A stretch of 64,000 nt of DNA from Legionellaceae bacterium. Lineage in GTDB: Bacteria; Pseudomonadota; Gammaproteobacteria; Legionellales; Legionellaceae. The stretch is taken from contig JAFIFT010000023.1 in the NCBI GenBank assembly GCA_020831865.1, positions 79,002-143,001 on the forward strand, in the 5' to 3' direction. The first letter of the stretch is position 1; every line of letters begins with the position of its first letter. A program made the translations under genes and the position numbers. The notes below the pieces were generated by a model. That model had not been told where the DNA came from, searched no databases, and saw only the letters and a program-made list of their open reading frames with translations. Positions 16,627-27,140 of the stretch are shown here, one piece after another.

Positions 16627-17205
16627 ATGTCTTTTAGCCTACCCAAACTCCCCTACGCCATGGACGCCCTGGCTCCGCATATCTCCAAAGAAACACTGGA
16701 GTACCATTATGGCAAACATCATAACACTTATGTGACCAATCTTAACCAGTTAATTGCCGATACCGACTATGCCGACATGAGCCTGGAAGAGATTATCCAA
16801 ACCTCCTCCGGCGGACTGTTTAATAATGCCGCCCAGGTCTGGAACCACAGTTTCTACTGGCAGTGTTTAAGCCCCAATGGCGGCGGCGCACCCCAGGGAG
16901 CACTGGCCGAAGCCCTTGATAAGGCCTTTGGTTCTTTTGCCAAATTCAAAGAAAGCTTTACGCAGACCGCTATCAGGACCTTTGGCTCGGGCTGGGCCTG
17001 GCTGGTACAGGATGACACAGGTGCACTCTCCATTATCAGCACCTCCAATGCGGAACTGCCCATGACCCAAAATCTGCAGGCGCTGATGACCTGCGATGTC
17101 TGGGAACATGCCTATTATATTGATTATCGCAATGCACGCCCAGACTATCTTAAGGCATTCTGGGAACTGGTCAACTGGGATTTTGTCGCCAGTAATTTGC
17201 GCTAA
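16627..17205 (+). CDS. sodB: Iron superoxide dismutase
   Basis: The 192-residue cytosolic enzyme dismutates superoxide. Metal ligands are visible in [10 protein letters not shown] (first histidine), VWNHSFYW (second), and [11 protein letters not shown] (aspartate and last histidine). The [15 protein letters not shown] and SGWAWLVQD blocks, together with the missing manganese-type residues, point to the Fe form. It has its own promoter and AGGAG site, and argD follows 23 bases later. In L. pneumophila the cytoplasmic SodB is essential (recalled, not checked). Confidence 0.95.
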   Translation: MSFSLPKLPYAMDALAPHISKETLEYHYGKHHNTYVTNLNQLIADTDYADMSLEEIIQTSSGGLFNNAAQVWNHSFYWQCLSPNGGGAPQGALAEALDKAFGSFAKFKESFTQTAIRTFGSGWAWLVQDDTGALSIISTSNAELPMTQNLQALMTCDVWEHAYYIDYRNARPDYLKAFWELVNWDFVASNLR

Positions 17206-17228
17206 TCCCGAACTTACAAGGAGTTTTT

Positions 17229-18431
17229 ATGTCACTGATTACCCCCTACAATCCCATGCCAGTGGCCTTTAGCCACGGCAAGGGGATTTGGCTCTATGAT
17301 GAAGATGGTACGGCCTATCTGGATGGTCTTACTGGTATTGCGGTCTGCGGTCTGGGCCATGCCCACCCGAAAATCACCAAAACCATCCAGGAACAGGCAG
17401 CCAGACTCTTGCATACCTCCAATGCCTTCCATATTCGCCAGCAGGAAGCATTGGCCGAACGGCTCACCGCCCTGACCGGCACCGATCAGGCTTTTTTCAC
17501 CAACTCCGGTGCCGAGTCCAATGAAACCGCCATTAAAATCACCCGCTTATATGGACATAAAAAGGGGATTCAAACCCCATCCATTATTGTGATGGACCGT
17601 GCCTTTCATGGTCGCACCATGGCCACCCTCACCGCCTCCGGCAGTCGCAAGGTACAAGCAGGCTTTGAACCTCTCTTACCTGGCTTTATCCGCGCCCCCT
17701 TTAATGATCTTGATACGATTCGCACCATCGCCGCCAACCGTGATGATGTCGTCGCTGTCATGCTGGAGCCCATTCAGGGCGAAGGCGGGATTCATCCGGC
17801 AGAAGAAAGTTACCTGCATGGGCTGGCTGAACTCTGTCAACAACACGAGTGGTTACTGATTGTCGATGAAATTCAAACCGGAGTAGCCCGTACCGGCCAG
17901 TGGTACGCTTTTATGCACAGCCGCATTCAACCGGATGTCATCACCAGCGCCAAGGGACTGGGTAATGGTATGCCTGTTGGTGCCTGTCTGATGCGCCATC
18001 GCGCCAATGACTTGTTAATGCCGGGAACGCATGGTTCTACCTTCGGCGGGAATCCCCTGGCCTGTGCCACCGCCCTTGCCGTTTTGGAGGTGATTGAAGA
18101 AGAAAATCTCTGCCAACTGGTGCAAAAAAACAGTGCTATTTTGCATACCATGTTAAATGAGCGTCTGGGGAAACTGAGCGAGGTTCGCTCCATTCGCGGC
18201 AAGGGCTACATGATTGGTATCGAACTGGACCGACCTGCCAATGATGCCCGTCTCATCGGACTGGAAAACAGAATACTGTTCAATGTCACCGCTGATTCGG
18301 TCATTCGTCTGTTACCACCACTGATCTTGCAGCTTGAAGATATTGAAGAACTGGTCACTCGTCTGGAAAAAACCATTCATCAATTTCTGGAACGCTCAAC
18401 CATTAGTTCGGAAAACAAAAGCCTGGCCTAA
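17229..18431 (+). CDS. argD: Acetylornithine / succinyldiaminopimelate aminotransferase
   Basis: A 400-residue class III PLP aminotransferase. It shows YLDGLTGIAVCGLGHAHP at the N-terminus, the FFTNSGAESNETAIK phosphate-binding block, the RAFHGRTMATL block, LIVDEIQTGVARTG with the cofactor-pairing aspartate, and SAKGLGNGMPVGA with the PLP lysine. These match ArgD, which converts N-acetylglutamate semialdehyde to acetylornithine and often serves in lysine synthesis too. No other arginine gene is close by. AGGAG precedes the ATG. The paralogues AstC and GabT share the fold, so the exact substrate is a family inference. Confidence 0.88.
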   Translation: MSLITPYNPMPVAFSHGKGIWLYDEDGTAYLDGLTGIAVCGLGHAHPKITKTIQEQAARLLHTSNAFHIRQQEALAERLTALTGTDQAFFTNSGAESNETAIKITRLYGHKKGIQTPSIIVMDRAFHGRTMATLTASGSRKVQAGFEPLLPGFIRAPFNDLDTIRTIAANRDDVVAVMLEPIQGEGGIHPAEESYLHGLAELCQQHEWLLIVDEIQTGVARTGQWYAFMHSRIQPDVITSAKGLGNGMPVGACLMRHRANDLLMPGTHGSTFGGNPLACATALAVLEVIEEENLCQLVQKNSAILHTMLNERLGKLSEVRSIRGKGYMIGIELDRPANDARLIGLENRILFNVTADSVIRLLPPLILQLEDIEELVTRLEKTIHQFLERSTISSENKSLA

Positions 18432-18439
18432 GGGGTATC

Positions 18440-18474
18440 CCTGTGCGGATCGGCTTCGCGCCAATCAGCACAGG
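18440..18474. terminator. Hairpin between convergent argD and rlmB
   Basis: CCTGTGC (18440-18446) and GCACAGG (18468-18474) pair, with further pairing of GATCGGC and GCCAATC inside (one mismatch) around a TTCGC loop. No T-run; probably a bidirectional transcript end. Confidence 0.45.
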
Positions 18475-18488
18475 CAGTCCCCCGGGGC

Positions 18489-19229
18489 TTAACCCGCCAC
18501 AAGGCGGGCCCGGTTGACTTCAAATAAACACACGCCGGTGGCCACAGACACATTCAAACTGGCCACCGTTCCCTGCATGGGAATAGAAAAGAGCCCATCG
18601 CAATGTTCCCGTGTTAAACGCCGCAAACCTTTATCTTCCGAACCCATCACGAGAGCCAGTGGCCTCTGGCAATCCAGTTGATACAAACTTTGTGACGCCT
18701 CACCGGCAGCACCATAAATCCACAAGCCTTCTTCCTGCAAACGGCGCAAAGCCCGCGCCAGATTGGTCGCCCGCAGCACAGGGATGTTTTCTGCCGCCCC
18801 ACAGGCGACTTTACTCACCGCCGCGTTCATCGGTGCGGTTTTATCTTTTGGCACTATAACAAAATCCACCCCGGCACCATCGGCTGTGCGCAAACAAGCC
18901 CCCAGGTTATGCACATCGGTAATTCCATCCAGTACCAGCACTAAAGGATGGCCCTTACAATGTGCCAATAGCCAGGGAATGTCTGCTTCCTGATACTCCG
19001 GGAGCGGCTGCACCAGCGCCACCACCCCCTGGTGGCTTTCTTGGGTAAATTTCTTCCCCAGCGCCTCCAGATTTTGTGGGACAATGGCGCGCTCTTTGGC
19101 CAGAGCAATAATCGCCTGCTGCCGTTTATCCTGCCGATCAAGCTTCAGATACAGTTGCAAAACCCTGCGCTGCGGATTTTCCAGCAGCGCCTGCACCGCG
19201 TGCAAGCCATACACCCACTGTTCAGCCAT
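18489..19229 (-). CDS. rlmB: 23S rRNA (guanosine-2'-O-)-methyltransferase RlmB
   Basis: A SpoU-type (SPOUT) methyltransferase that 2'-O-methylates G2251 of 23S rRNA. The 246-residue product has the substrate-binding N-terminal domain (EQWVYGLHAVQALL) and the three SPOUT motifs: NLGACLRTADGAGVDFVIVP, PLALVMGSEDKGL and IPMQGTVASLNVSVATGVCLFE, which form the trefoil knot that binds S-adenosylmethionine. The ATG at 19229 overlaps the rnr stop codon (ATGGCTGA), so the two are translationally coupled; rnr-rlmB pairing is also found in E. coli. Confidence 0.95.
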   Translation of the reverse strand: MAEQWVYGLHAVQALLENPQRRVLQLYLKLDRQDKRQQAIIALAKERAIVPQNLEALGKKFTQESHQGVVALVQPLPEYQEADIPWLLAHCKGHPLVLVLDGITDVHNLGACLRTADGAGVDFVIVPKDKTAPMNAAVSKVACGAAENIPVLRATNLARALRRLQEEGLWIYGAAGEASQSLYQLDCQRPLALVMGSEDKGLRRLTREHCDGLFSIPMQGTVASLNVSVATGVCLFEVNRARLVAG

Positions 19230-21399
19230 CCTCATCCTCATCACTACAGGGCTCAAAGTCTATCTTGCGTTCATCCAGATCAACCCGGGCAACCAGGACT
19301 TTCATGCTATCGCCCAATTGGTAAATTTTACCACTGCGCTCACCGACCAGACGGTGTTTCACCGCATCAAAGGCATAATAGTCACTTTTAAGCGATGTCA
19401 CATGCACCAGGCCTTCCACATAAATCGCGTTCAGCTCGACAAAAATCCCAAAGCTGGTTACCGCGGAAACGGTTCCCTCAAAAACCTGCCCCAGCTTATC
19501 CTGCATATATTCACATTTTAACCAGCTCACCACTTCTCGCGTTGCTTCATCTGCCCGCCGTTCCGTCATGGAACAATGGCGCGCCATCTTGGCCATGTCC
19601 TCGCGAGTATAGGCAAAGCCTTCCGCCTCATCCCGGTCAATCAGATGCCCCAGCGCACGGTGGATAAGCAAATCCGGATAACGGCGAATAGGGGACGTAA
19701 AATGGGTATAGGCCGGATAGGCAAGGCCAAAATGACCGTTATTTTCTTCCTCATACATCGCCTGCTTGAGAGAGCGCAACATACCCATTTCGATGATATG
19801 CCGCTCGCTACGCTCACCAATCTGGTTCATGGTGTGCAAAAAATCCTTGGGATGTGGTTTTTTACCGCCACCCAGCGTTAGCCCCCACTCACTGAGAAAC
19901 TGCCGCAAGGCCGTCATTTTGTCTTCATCCGGTGCCTGATGCACGCGATACATCGCAGGAATTTTAGCACGTTGCAGATAGCGCGCCGTTGCCACATTGG
20001 CGGCCAGCATACATTCTTCAATGATACGGTGGGCATCATTGCGCGGCTGCGGAATGATCTGCTTGATTTTTCGGTGTTCATCAAATTCGATTTTGGTTTC
20101 GGTCGTGTCAAAATCAATGGCACCGCGCGCCTTACGTGCTTTATTCAAGACCTGATACAGGGCATTCAGGGAAGCCACCGTTGTCCAGACATCCCCCGTC
20201 GCCTGCTCCGTGGCATCCTGAGCAAGCCACTGTGCCACTTGATGATAGGTGAGACGGGCATGCGAATGAAAGACCGCCCGATAAAAACGGGAGTTGGCAA
20301 TTTTACCCTCTGCACTAATGGCCAATTCGGCCACCAGACACAAACGGTCGGCATGAGGATTTAACGAACAGATGCCATTGGACAGGGCTTCCGGTAACAT
20401 CGGGACCACCTGTCCGGGAAAATAGACGGAATTACCTCGCCGCATTGCCTCGGCATCCAGGGCGCTGCCGGGTCGCACATAGTGGCTGACATCGGCAATA
20501 GCTACCAGCAACTGAAAGCCTCCTTTCGGTTTCGGATAGCAATAGACCGCATCATCCAAATCCTTGGCATCGTCCCCGTCAATGGTCACAAAGGGTAAAT
20601 GGCGCAGGTCTTTTCGTTTGCTGATTTCCTCCGCTTCTACCTGCTGGGCTATCCTGGCAACTTCATTGAGTGCGGCATCCGGCCAATCGGCCGGCAGGGC
20701 ATGGGCATGAATGGCAACCTCAATTTCCATTCCCGGCGCCATATGCTCACCCAGAATATGAATCAGCTTGCCAATGGCCTGATTACGCTTGGTGGGAAAA
20801 GACACTATTTCGACCAACACCATCTGGCCATTTTTGGCCTCTCCCGCCATCTCCATCGGCACTGAAATATCCTGCGTCAAGCGTTTATTATCCGGAATGA
20901 CCATACCAACGCCATGTTCGGTAAAATACCGCCCTACGACGGTTTTATTCGCATGCTCCAACACTTCATGAATTTGCGCCTCCGGTCGACCACGGCGGTC
21001 CACGCCGGTTTGCCAGGCTAAAACCACATCCCCATTCATCACCGTGCGCATGGTTTTGGCCGACAGCACCATATCTTTTTCACCATCATCCGGAATGAAA
21101 AAGCCAAAGCCATCCGGATGCCCCTGCACGGTTCCGCGCCGCAAATTGATTTTACCCATCAAGCAGAACCGATTGCGCCGGTCTTGCATGATCTGGGTAT
21201 CACGCAACATCGCTTTTAAACGAAAGCCCAGCACTTCCTGCTGCGCTTCGCTCAATTCCAGCGTTTGGTATAATTGCTGTCGCGACATGGGCCGCCCGTA
21301 ATCAGCCAGTATCTGCATGATGTATTCACGACTGGGGATAGGGGTATCGTACTTTTCTTTTTCCCGTTTAAAGAAGGGATCTTTATTTTTTTTACTCAC
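19222..21399 (-). CDS. rnr: Ribonuclease R
   Basis: A 725-residue RNB-family 3'-5' exoribonuclease that degrades structured RNA. In order it has an N-terminal winged-helix region (REYIMQILADYGRPMSRQQL), cold-shock domains (GTVQGHPDGFGFFIPDD), the RNB catalytic core with DGDDAKDLDDAVYCYP metal ligands, the YTHFTSPIRRYPDLLIHR block, and a C-terminal S1 domain (GTVSAVTSFGIFVEL). It is shorter than E. coli RNase R (about 810 residues): the long basic lysine-rich tail is missing. The start is GTG with only a weak ribosome site. It is the first gene of the pair with rlmB. Confidence 0.95.
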   Translation of the reverse strand: MSKKNKDPFFKREKEKYDTPIPSREYIMQILADYGRPMSRQQLYQTLELSEAQQEVLGFRLKAMLRDTQIMQDRRNRFCLMGKINLRRGTVQGHPDGFGFFIPDDGEKDMVLSAKTMRTVMNGDVVLAWQTGVDRRGRPEAQIHEVLEHANKTVVGRYFTEHGVGMVIPDNKRLTQDISVPMEMAGEAKNGQMVLVEIVSFPTKRNQAIGKLIHILGEHMAPGMEIEVAIHAHALPADWPDAALNEVARIAQQVEAEEISKRKDLRHLPFVTIDGDDAKDLDDAVYCYPKPKGGFQLLVAIADVSHYVRPGSALDAEAMRRGNSVYFPGQVVPMLPEALSNGICSLNPHADRLCLVAELAISAEGKIANSRFYRAVFHSHARLTYHQVAQWLAQDATEQATGDVWTTVASLNALYQVLNKARKARGAIDFDTTETKIEFDEHRKIKQIIPQPRNDAHRIIEECMLAANVATARYLQRAKIPAMYRVHQAPDEDKMTALRQFLSEWGLTLGGGKKPHPKDFLHTMNQIGERSERHIIEMGMLRSLKQAMYEEENNGHFGLAYPAYTHFTSPIRRYPDLLIHRALGHLIDRDEAEGFAYTREDMAKMARHCSMTERRADEATREVVSWLKCEYMQDKLGQVFEGTVSAVTSFGIFVELNAIYVEGLVHVTSLKSDYYAFDAVKHRLVGERSGKIYQLGDSMKVLVARVDLDERKIDFEPCSDEDEDG

Positions 21400-21433
21400 G
21401 TTTCACCACTTATTAGTCTATTGGCAGGCATCA

Positions 21434-21910
21434 TCACTCCTCATCCGCAGGCCATTGAAATCCTCTTTGCTGTAGTTGAGGTAGCATGCTGCTTTTTTTA
21501 ACATTTTCCACCGCCCAAAAAGTCCCACTGGCGTCCGTGGGAAGCACCGCCGTCGGCTGAATACACACATCAATTACCTCCGCACAGGAGGTATGCTGCT
21601 CATGACCGGGGCTGCTTTCGACACAGGCCAAATGAAAGGCATCTTTGGCCGGACTCATAAATAACGCAGACCAGTGCCGGGGCGCCAGCGCACTGCTCCA
21701 GCCAGCGCCGGCGCCAGTCGATGCCGTGGCATGAGTGATCCAAAGTTGTGTATCGCTGCGGTTATGCAGGATAAGCAAAGAGGGCTTATCCACGGTAACC
21801 GCCACTTCCTGCTCATGCAACGCCATCAAGCGACAGCTTTTAGCCAGGTCCACAGCAATGCTCTGACCAGAAGCGATCAGAATTACAATCACGGTCAACC
21901 ATCTCATCAT
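21434..21910 (-). CDS. EnhB-like exported protein
   Basis: A 158-residue secreted or periplasmic protein. The signal peptide is MMRWLTVIVILIASGQSIA. The mature part has a conserved-looking core: KSCRL, LILHNRSDTQLWITH, GWSSALAPRHWSALF, LACVESSPGHEQ, and ends with FWAVENVKKSSMLPQLQQRGF. Four cysteines could make two disulphides. The pattern resembles Legionella enhanced-entry protein EnhB as I remember it; I could not check. The ATG at 21910 or 21907 is chosen because a GGGAG site and the signal peptide fit. It is upstream of rnr on the same strand (about 35 bases). No enhA or enhC is present here. Confidence 0.55.
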   Translation of the reverse strand: MMRWLTVIVILIASGQSIAVDLAKSCRLMALHEQEVAVTVDKPSLLILHNRSDTQLWITHATASTGAGAGWSSALAPRHWSALFMSPAKDAFHLACVESSPGHEQHTSCAEVIDVCIQPTAVLPTDASGTFWAVENVKKSSMLPQLQQRGFQWPADEE

Positions 21911-22247
21911 GCACACTCCCGGCTGTTTTACGAAGAACTTTTTCTCTGTGGAGCCGCCAGGGGCTGCCCTGACTTCGGCCTGATTCTTTATCATACTATA
22001 CCTTGTAATGGCCTAATTAGCCAATGAAACACACGACCACCGGATCGTTGCCGCCAGAGCAGACTCTTACTCAAGCCATCTCAATCCAGGCTGCGGCAGG
22101 CTCATCCCAGCCGCCGTTTCGCGGGTGAGAGGGGCACTTTGTTCTAAAATCAGATGATCTTGCCCTGGCCCGACCACATTTAACTTGACGGGATTTTCGC
22201 CGCAGCGCTATGATGATAAGGTTTCATCAACGGGAGGATCTGAGTCA

Positions 22248-22286
22248 ATGACAGTGCCCTGTAATCGCCTAAGTTTCTATGAATAA
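22248..22286 (+). CDS. 12-codon leader ORF overlapping the SulP start
   Basis: A strong GGGAGG site at 22232-22237 precedes an ATG at 22248 that opens a 12-residue peptide, MTVPCNRLSFYE. Its TAA stop (22284-22286) lies just past the ATG of the SulP gene (22279) in another frame. The SulP ATG itself has no ribosome site, so its translation probably depends on ribosomes finishing this leader. Confidence 0.5.
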   Translation: MTVPCNRLSFYE

Positions 22287-24498
22287 AGCAAAAAATTTCT
22301 GTTTAACCCTGCTTGCCGCTGTCTTCATCAGCGCTTTAGTCTCCGCATACTGCCTCTCTTTAGCCTCCCTCATCTACTCCGGACCGATGCATCAGCATTT
22401 GTTATTTGGAATTTCCGGCAGTCTTTTGGGAGCCGGGATTATGTTGGTCACACTCGCCTGCTTTAGCTCATCCACAGTCACCATCGCGGGGCCGCAGGAA
22501 ATTTTTGCCCTGATTGCTGCATTGGTTACCACCTCATTAGTCCAGACTTTTGAGCGCCAGGGTATCGATGTTGACCCCTTGCCTACGGTTCTTTGTGTGA
22601 TTGCAATCATAGCAATGTTGTCGGGATTGTCTATGTATCTGATAGGTTCAATGAACCTGGGAAAATTGGTGCGCTTTATCCCATTTCCAGTAATCGGTGG
22701 CTTTTTGGCTGGAACCGGCTGGTTAATTATGATCAGTACTATCGCGTCCTTAACCAACAGCCGTTCTGCATTAGAAACGCTGCAACAAATGATGACAGGC
22801 GCGGATTACACGGCCTGGCTTATTCCACTCGGGTTCGGTGTCGCCATTTTAATAGCGAACCAGAGGATAAAAAACTCCCTGACTTTTCCAGCAATGTTGC
22901 TTCTTGGCTTTTTCAGCTTTTATGCCTATTTGGCTGCAGCCGGAATCCCCTTACGCCAGGCTATTAATACCGGCTGGATGCTGGGGCCCTTTGCCTCCGG
23001 TACGCTCCCTGTTATTCCTAACCTGGCAATGGTAAACTGGGTGCAATGGACGTTACTGGGGCAATACGCGGGTCATTATTTCGAGGCAACCGTTTTAGGC
23101 GTGATAAGTTTGTTCCTTAATATTTCAGGCTTTGAAATCGGTAGCAAACAAACGATGAATATTGATACAGAATTAAAGTGCACCGGTATTGCCAATATCC
23201 TGGCGCCTCTCCTGGGAGGGCATAGTGGCTATCAGTATGTTAGTCTTTCCAAAACCAATCTCAATTTTAACCTTGATTCCCGATGGGTGGGTATATTATC
23301 CGGTCTGTTTTGCTTTGCCTTGCTCTTTGTCGGAACAGAAATCTTGTCCTATTTACCTGCGTTTCTCTTCAGTGGCATGCTCATCTATATTGGACTTGAT
23401 TTTATGCTCGAGTGGCTCTGGAATATCCGGAAACAAATTTCGTTACTCGATTATCTTATCATTCTGTCCATTACCCTGATCATCGTAGTGTGGAGCTTGC
23501 TGGCAGGCATCCTGATCGGGCTGCTGCTTTCACTGGCCATTTTTGCCTTCCACTACAGCCGTGTTCCCGTGGTTAGCTCAATACTCACGGGTCGCATCCT
23601 GCAAAGCAATGTTGAACGCAATGAAGCGGATCATGATCTACTGGAGCAGTTTGGTGAACGTATATTAATTATCAATGTGCACGGTTATCTCTTTTTTGGC
23701 AATGTGTATGAAATGACACATCGCATTATTCACCGCTTGGAAACGCAATGGCCGGCCACTGAGGGAACTCATCCTGATGCTCAAGGCCCCTCCGGTGCGG
23801 GCTGTTATTTAATTTTGAATTTTAGCGAAGTCTCCGGACTTGAGATCACCGGCATCATGAGCCTGATGAACTTGATTCGCTATACGCGATACCGGCATAT
23901 TAACACCATTTTTGCCAGTTTACCTGTCAATATTGCCCAAAAAATTGACCTACTCACCAAGCATGAACAACAAACCTTGGCGGATAAGCGGTTCCCGGAC
24001 ATTGACCATGCCCTTGCCTGGTGTGAAAATGAAGTCCTGCAGTACCATCGCCTTTCTGAACCCACACAGATGGAACAGCTCTTTCACCTGACCTTCCCCG
24101 GGATCGATAATTCCGCGGCACTGTTAGACTTTGCTGAAAAAGTAGACTTTGCCGAAGGGGAAGTCATGTGTCATGAAGGCGATCAAAGCAAAGATCTCTT
24201 TTGGCTGGCCGAGGGAGAGCTTGATGCCGTTATCGCCCATGGAGAAGCAGACCACAGGCGATTAAAACGTATTCTTCCAGGTAGTATTATTGGCGAAATG
24301 GCTCTGTACTTAAACCAACCCCGCTCTGCCACAATTATTGCTGTTACCCCTTGTTTAGCTTACCGCTTTACCCCTCAGGCAATAGAAAAACTCACGCATG
24401 CACAACCCGAACGTGCCGCTATCTTTCACAAAAGCGTCGTAACGGTCCTTGCCAAACGCTTGCAGTATGCCAATCGGCTATTGTGGCACGTCTCCTAG
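22279..24498 (+). CDS. SulP/SLC26 anion transporter with STAS and cyclic-nucleotide-binding domains
   Basis: A 739-residue inner membrane protein. Residues 1-440 hold about a dozen hydrophobic segments of the SulP (SLC26) fold. Residues of about 455-575 are a STAS domain (ILIINVHGYLFFGNVYEM, LILNFSEVSGLEITGIMSL), and residues of about 615-735 form a cyclic-nucleotide-binding domain: FAEGEVMCHEGDQSKDLFWL, then GSIIGEMALYLNQPRSATII with the phosphate-contacting arginine of the cAMP site. Such proteins carry sulphate, bicarbonate or dicarboxylates; the substrate cannot be read from sequence. The phosphate-binding cassette is intact, so nucleotide control of transport is likely. A leader ORF overlaps the start. 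A short hairpin (CTCGC/GCGAG) follows the stop. Confidence 0.87.
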   Translation: MNKAKNFCLTLLAAVFISALVSAYCLSLASLIYSGPMHQHLLFGISGSLLGAGIMLVTLACFSSSTVTIAGPQEIFALIAALVTTSLVQTFERQGIDVDPLPTVLCVIAIIAMLSGLSMYLIGSMNLGKLVRFIPFPVIGGFLAGTGWLIMISTIASLTNSRSALETLQQMMTGADYTAWLIPLGFGVAILIANQRIKNSLTFPAMLLLGFFSFYAYLAAAGIPLRQAINTGWMLGPFASGTLPVIPNLAMVNWVQWTLLGQYAGHYFEATVLGVISLFLNISGFEIGSKQTMNIDTELKCTGIANILAPLLGGHSGYQYVSLSKTNLNFNLDSRWVGILSGLFCFALLFVGTEILSYLPAFLFSGMLIYIGLDFMLEWLWNIRKQISLLDYLIILSITLIIVVWSLLAGILIGLLLSLAIFAFHYSRVPVVSSILTGRILQSNVERNEADHDLLEQFGERILIINVHGYLFFGNVYEMTHRIIHRLETQWPATEGTHPDAQGPSGAGCYLILNFSEVSGLEITGIMSLMNLIRYTRYRHINTIFASLPVNIAQKIDLLTKHEQQTLADKRFPDIDHALAWCENEVLQYHRLSEPTQMEQLFHLTFPGIDNSAALLDFAEKVDFAEGEVMCHEGDQSKDLFWLAEGELDAVIAHGEADHRRLKRILPGSIIGEMALYLNQPRSATIIAVTPCLAYRFTPQAIEKLTHAQPERAAIFHKSVVTVLAKRLQYANRLLWHVS

Positions 24499-24576
24499 TA
24501 AAACTCGCTCCCTTGCGAGCCGCAAGACTTTTTGTCATAAAAATGCTAGGATAGTGCTTTTGGGAAACTCGACACT

Positions 24577-25161
24577 ATGATGAACAGCCAGGCCATAACG
24601 CAACTACAGACAGAAAAAATTATTGAATGGAAGAAAAAGGCTGTCTCAGCGGAGGACATCGCCTCCCTCAGCCTGGTAGCACAAAACCACGCTTTTAATT
24701 TTCAACTCTGGCATGCGGAAGACCGAGCGCGGCGAGATGATCAGGGTTTTGAGTTTGTCTACCGGGCAAAAAGAGAAATTGATCACTGCAATCAGCAACG
24801 CAATAATCGCATGGAAGCCATCGATCAGGCTATCTGGGAAACGCTGCAGCCCTCAACCGCGACGGATTGTCCTATCCACTCGGAAACCCCCGGTATGATG
24901 ATAGACCGCCTGTCTATTTTGGCGCTCAAAGCCTATCATATGCAATTACAGACCAACCGCGGCGATGTAGACGAAGCGCATCGACAGCAATGCCGGCAAA
25001 AACTGGCTGTTATTCTGGCGCAGCAACAACAATTGATGCAATGTTATGATAGTCTTATGCAGGAAATTAAAGCTGGCACGCGCAGCTTTCGGGTGTATCA
25101 TCAGTTTAAAATGTACAATGACGCTAGTCTCAATCCTGAACTCTATGGCTCTCGTTGCTAA
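24577..25161 (+). CDS. DUF4254-family protein
   Basis: A 194-residue soluble, mostly helical protein. It has the DUF4254 signatures NFQLWHAEDRARRDD, the AKREIDHCNQQRNNRMEAID block, and SETPGMMIDRLSILALKAYHM. The histidine, aspartate and glutamate residues in these blocks are the conserved ones in the family, but no activity is known to me. DUF4254 genes are frequently found with lipopolysaccharide or sugar genes; here it follows the SulP gene by 78 bases and precedes the convergent atp operon, which gives no clue. Start: two adjacent ATG codons at 24577 and 24580. The gap to atpC (25162-25317) holds only a small AGCCTT/AAGGCT stem at 25257-25271. Confidence 0.8.
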   Translation: MMNSQAITQLQTEKIIEWKKKAVSAEDIASLSLVAQNHAFNFQLWHAEDRARRDDQGFEFVYRAKREIDHCNQQRNNRMEAIDQAIWETLQPSTATDCPIHSETPGMMIDRLSILALKAYHMQLQTNRGDVDEAHRQQCRQKLAVILAQQQQLMQCYDSLMQEIKAGTRSFRVYHQFKMYNDASLNPELYGSRC

Positions 25162-25317
25162 ACAGAGGCCTGGTCGCGGTGTTTTGCAGCGTGGCTTGCT
25201 CATAAAGCACGGTTGTGACACAGAGATGCCGCTCGGTCCCCTCGTCTTTTTGCAACAGCCTTAGAAAGGCTGCGCAAGCAGGGAACAAGGGGAAAAAGCC
25301 AGACGAAAAAAATAAGC

Positions 25318-25737
25318 CTAGCGGTTTTTGCGCAGTTTCTGGATGGCGCGAATCTGCGCTACGGCACGTGCTAATTCGGTAGCAGCCAGTGAATAATTCA
25401 GCTCACTGTCGCGATTGGCCAAAGCTTCTTCCGCACGCACTTTCGCATCCATCGCCGCTGCCTCATCAAGATCCGCCGCCCGCTCAACCGTATCAGCCAG
25501 AATGGTCACCCGGTAGGGCTGCACTTCCAACATACCGCCGGAGACATAATAAATGTCTTCCTGACCTTCCTTGACGATGACACGTATTTCACCAGGCTTT
25601 AGAACCGTTAACATCGGGGAGTGCCCCGGTTTGATCCCCACTTCGCCAAGGGCCGCCGAAGCCACTACCATCTCGACCACACCGGAAAACAACTGTTTTT
25701 CGGCGCTTACGATATCAAGATGCGTTGTATTAGGCAT
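25318..25737 (-). CDS. atpC: F1 ATP synthase epsilon subunit
   Basis: The last gene of the atp operon; it encodes the 139-residue epsilon subunit, which links the central stalk to the c ring and inhibits ATP hydrolysis. The N-terminal beta-sandwich (HLDIVSAEKQLFSGVVEMV, EVGIKPGHSPML) and the helical C-terminal hairpin rich in alanine, arginine and glutamate are clear. An ATG at 25752 overlaps the atpD stop, but the ATG at 25737 has GAGGG eight bases before it and gives the usual N-terminus MPNTTHLDIV. Confidence 0.95.
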   Translation of the reverse strand: MPNTTHLDIVSAEKQLFSGVVEMVVASAALGEVGIKPGHSPMLTVLKPGEIRVIVKEGQEDIYYVSGGMLEVQPYRVTILADTVERAADLDEAAAMDAKVRAEEALANRDSELNYSLAATELARAVAQIRAIQKLRKNR

Positions 25738-25748
25738 GTCATTTACCC

Positions 25749-27140
<1,392 letters not shown>

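Noticed and set aside
25257..25271. AGCCTT/AAGGCT hairpin as the terminator of the atp operon
   Set aside because: No T-run on either side, and it is some 50 bases past the stop codon; kept only as a remark.
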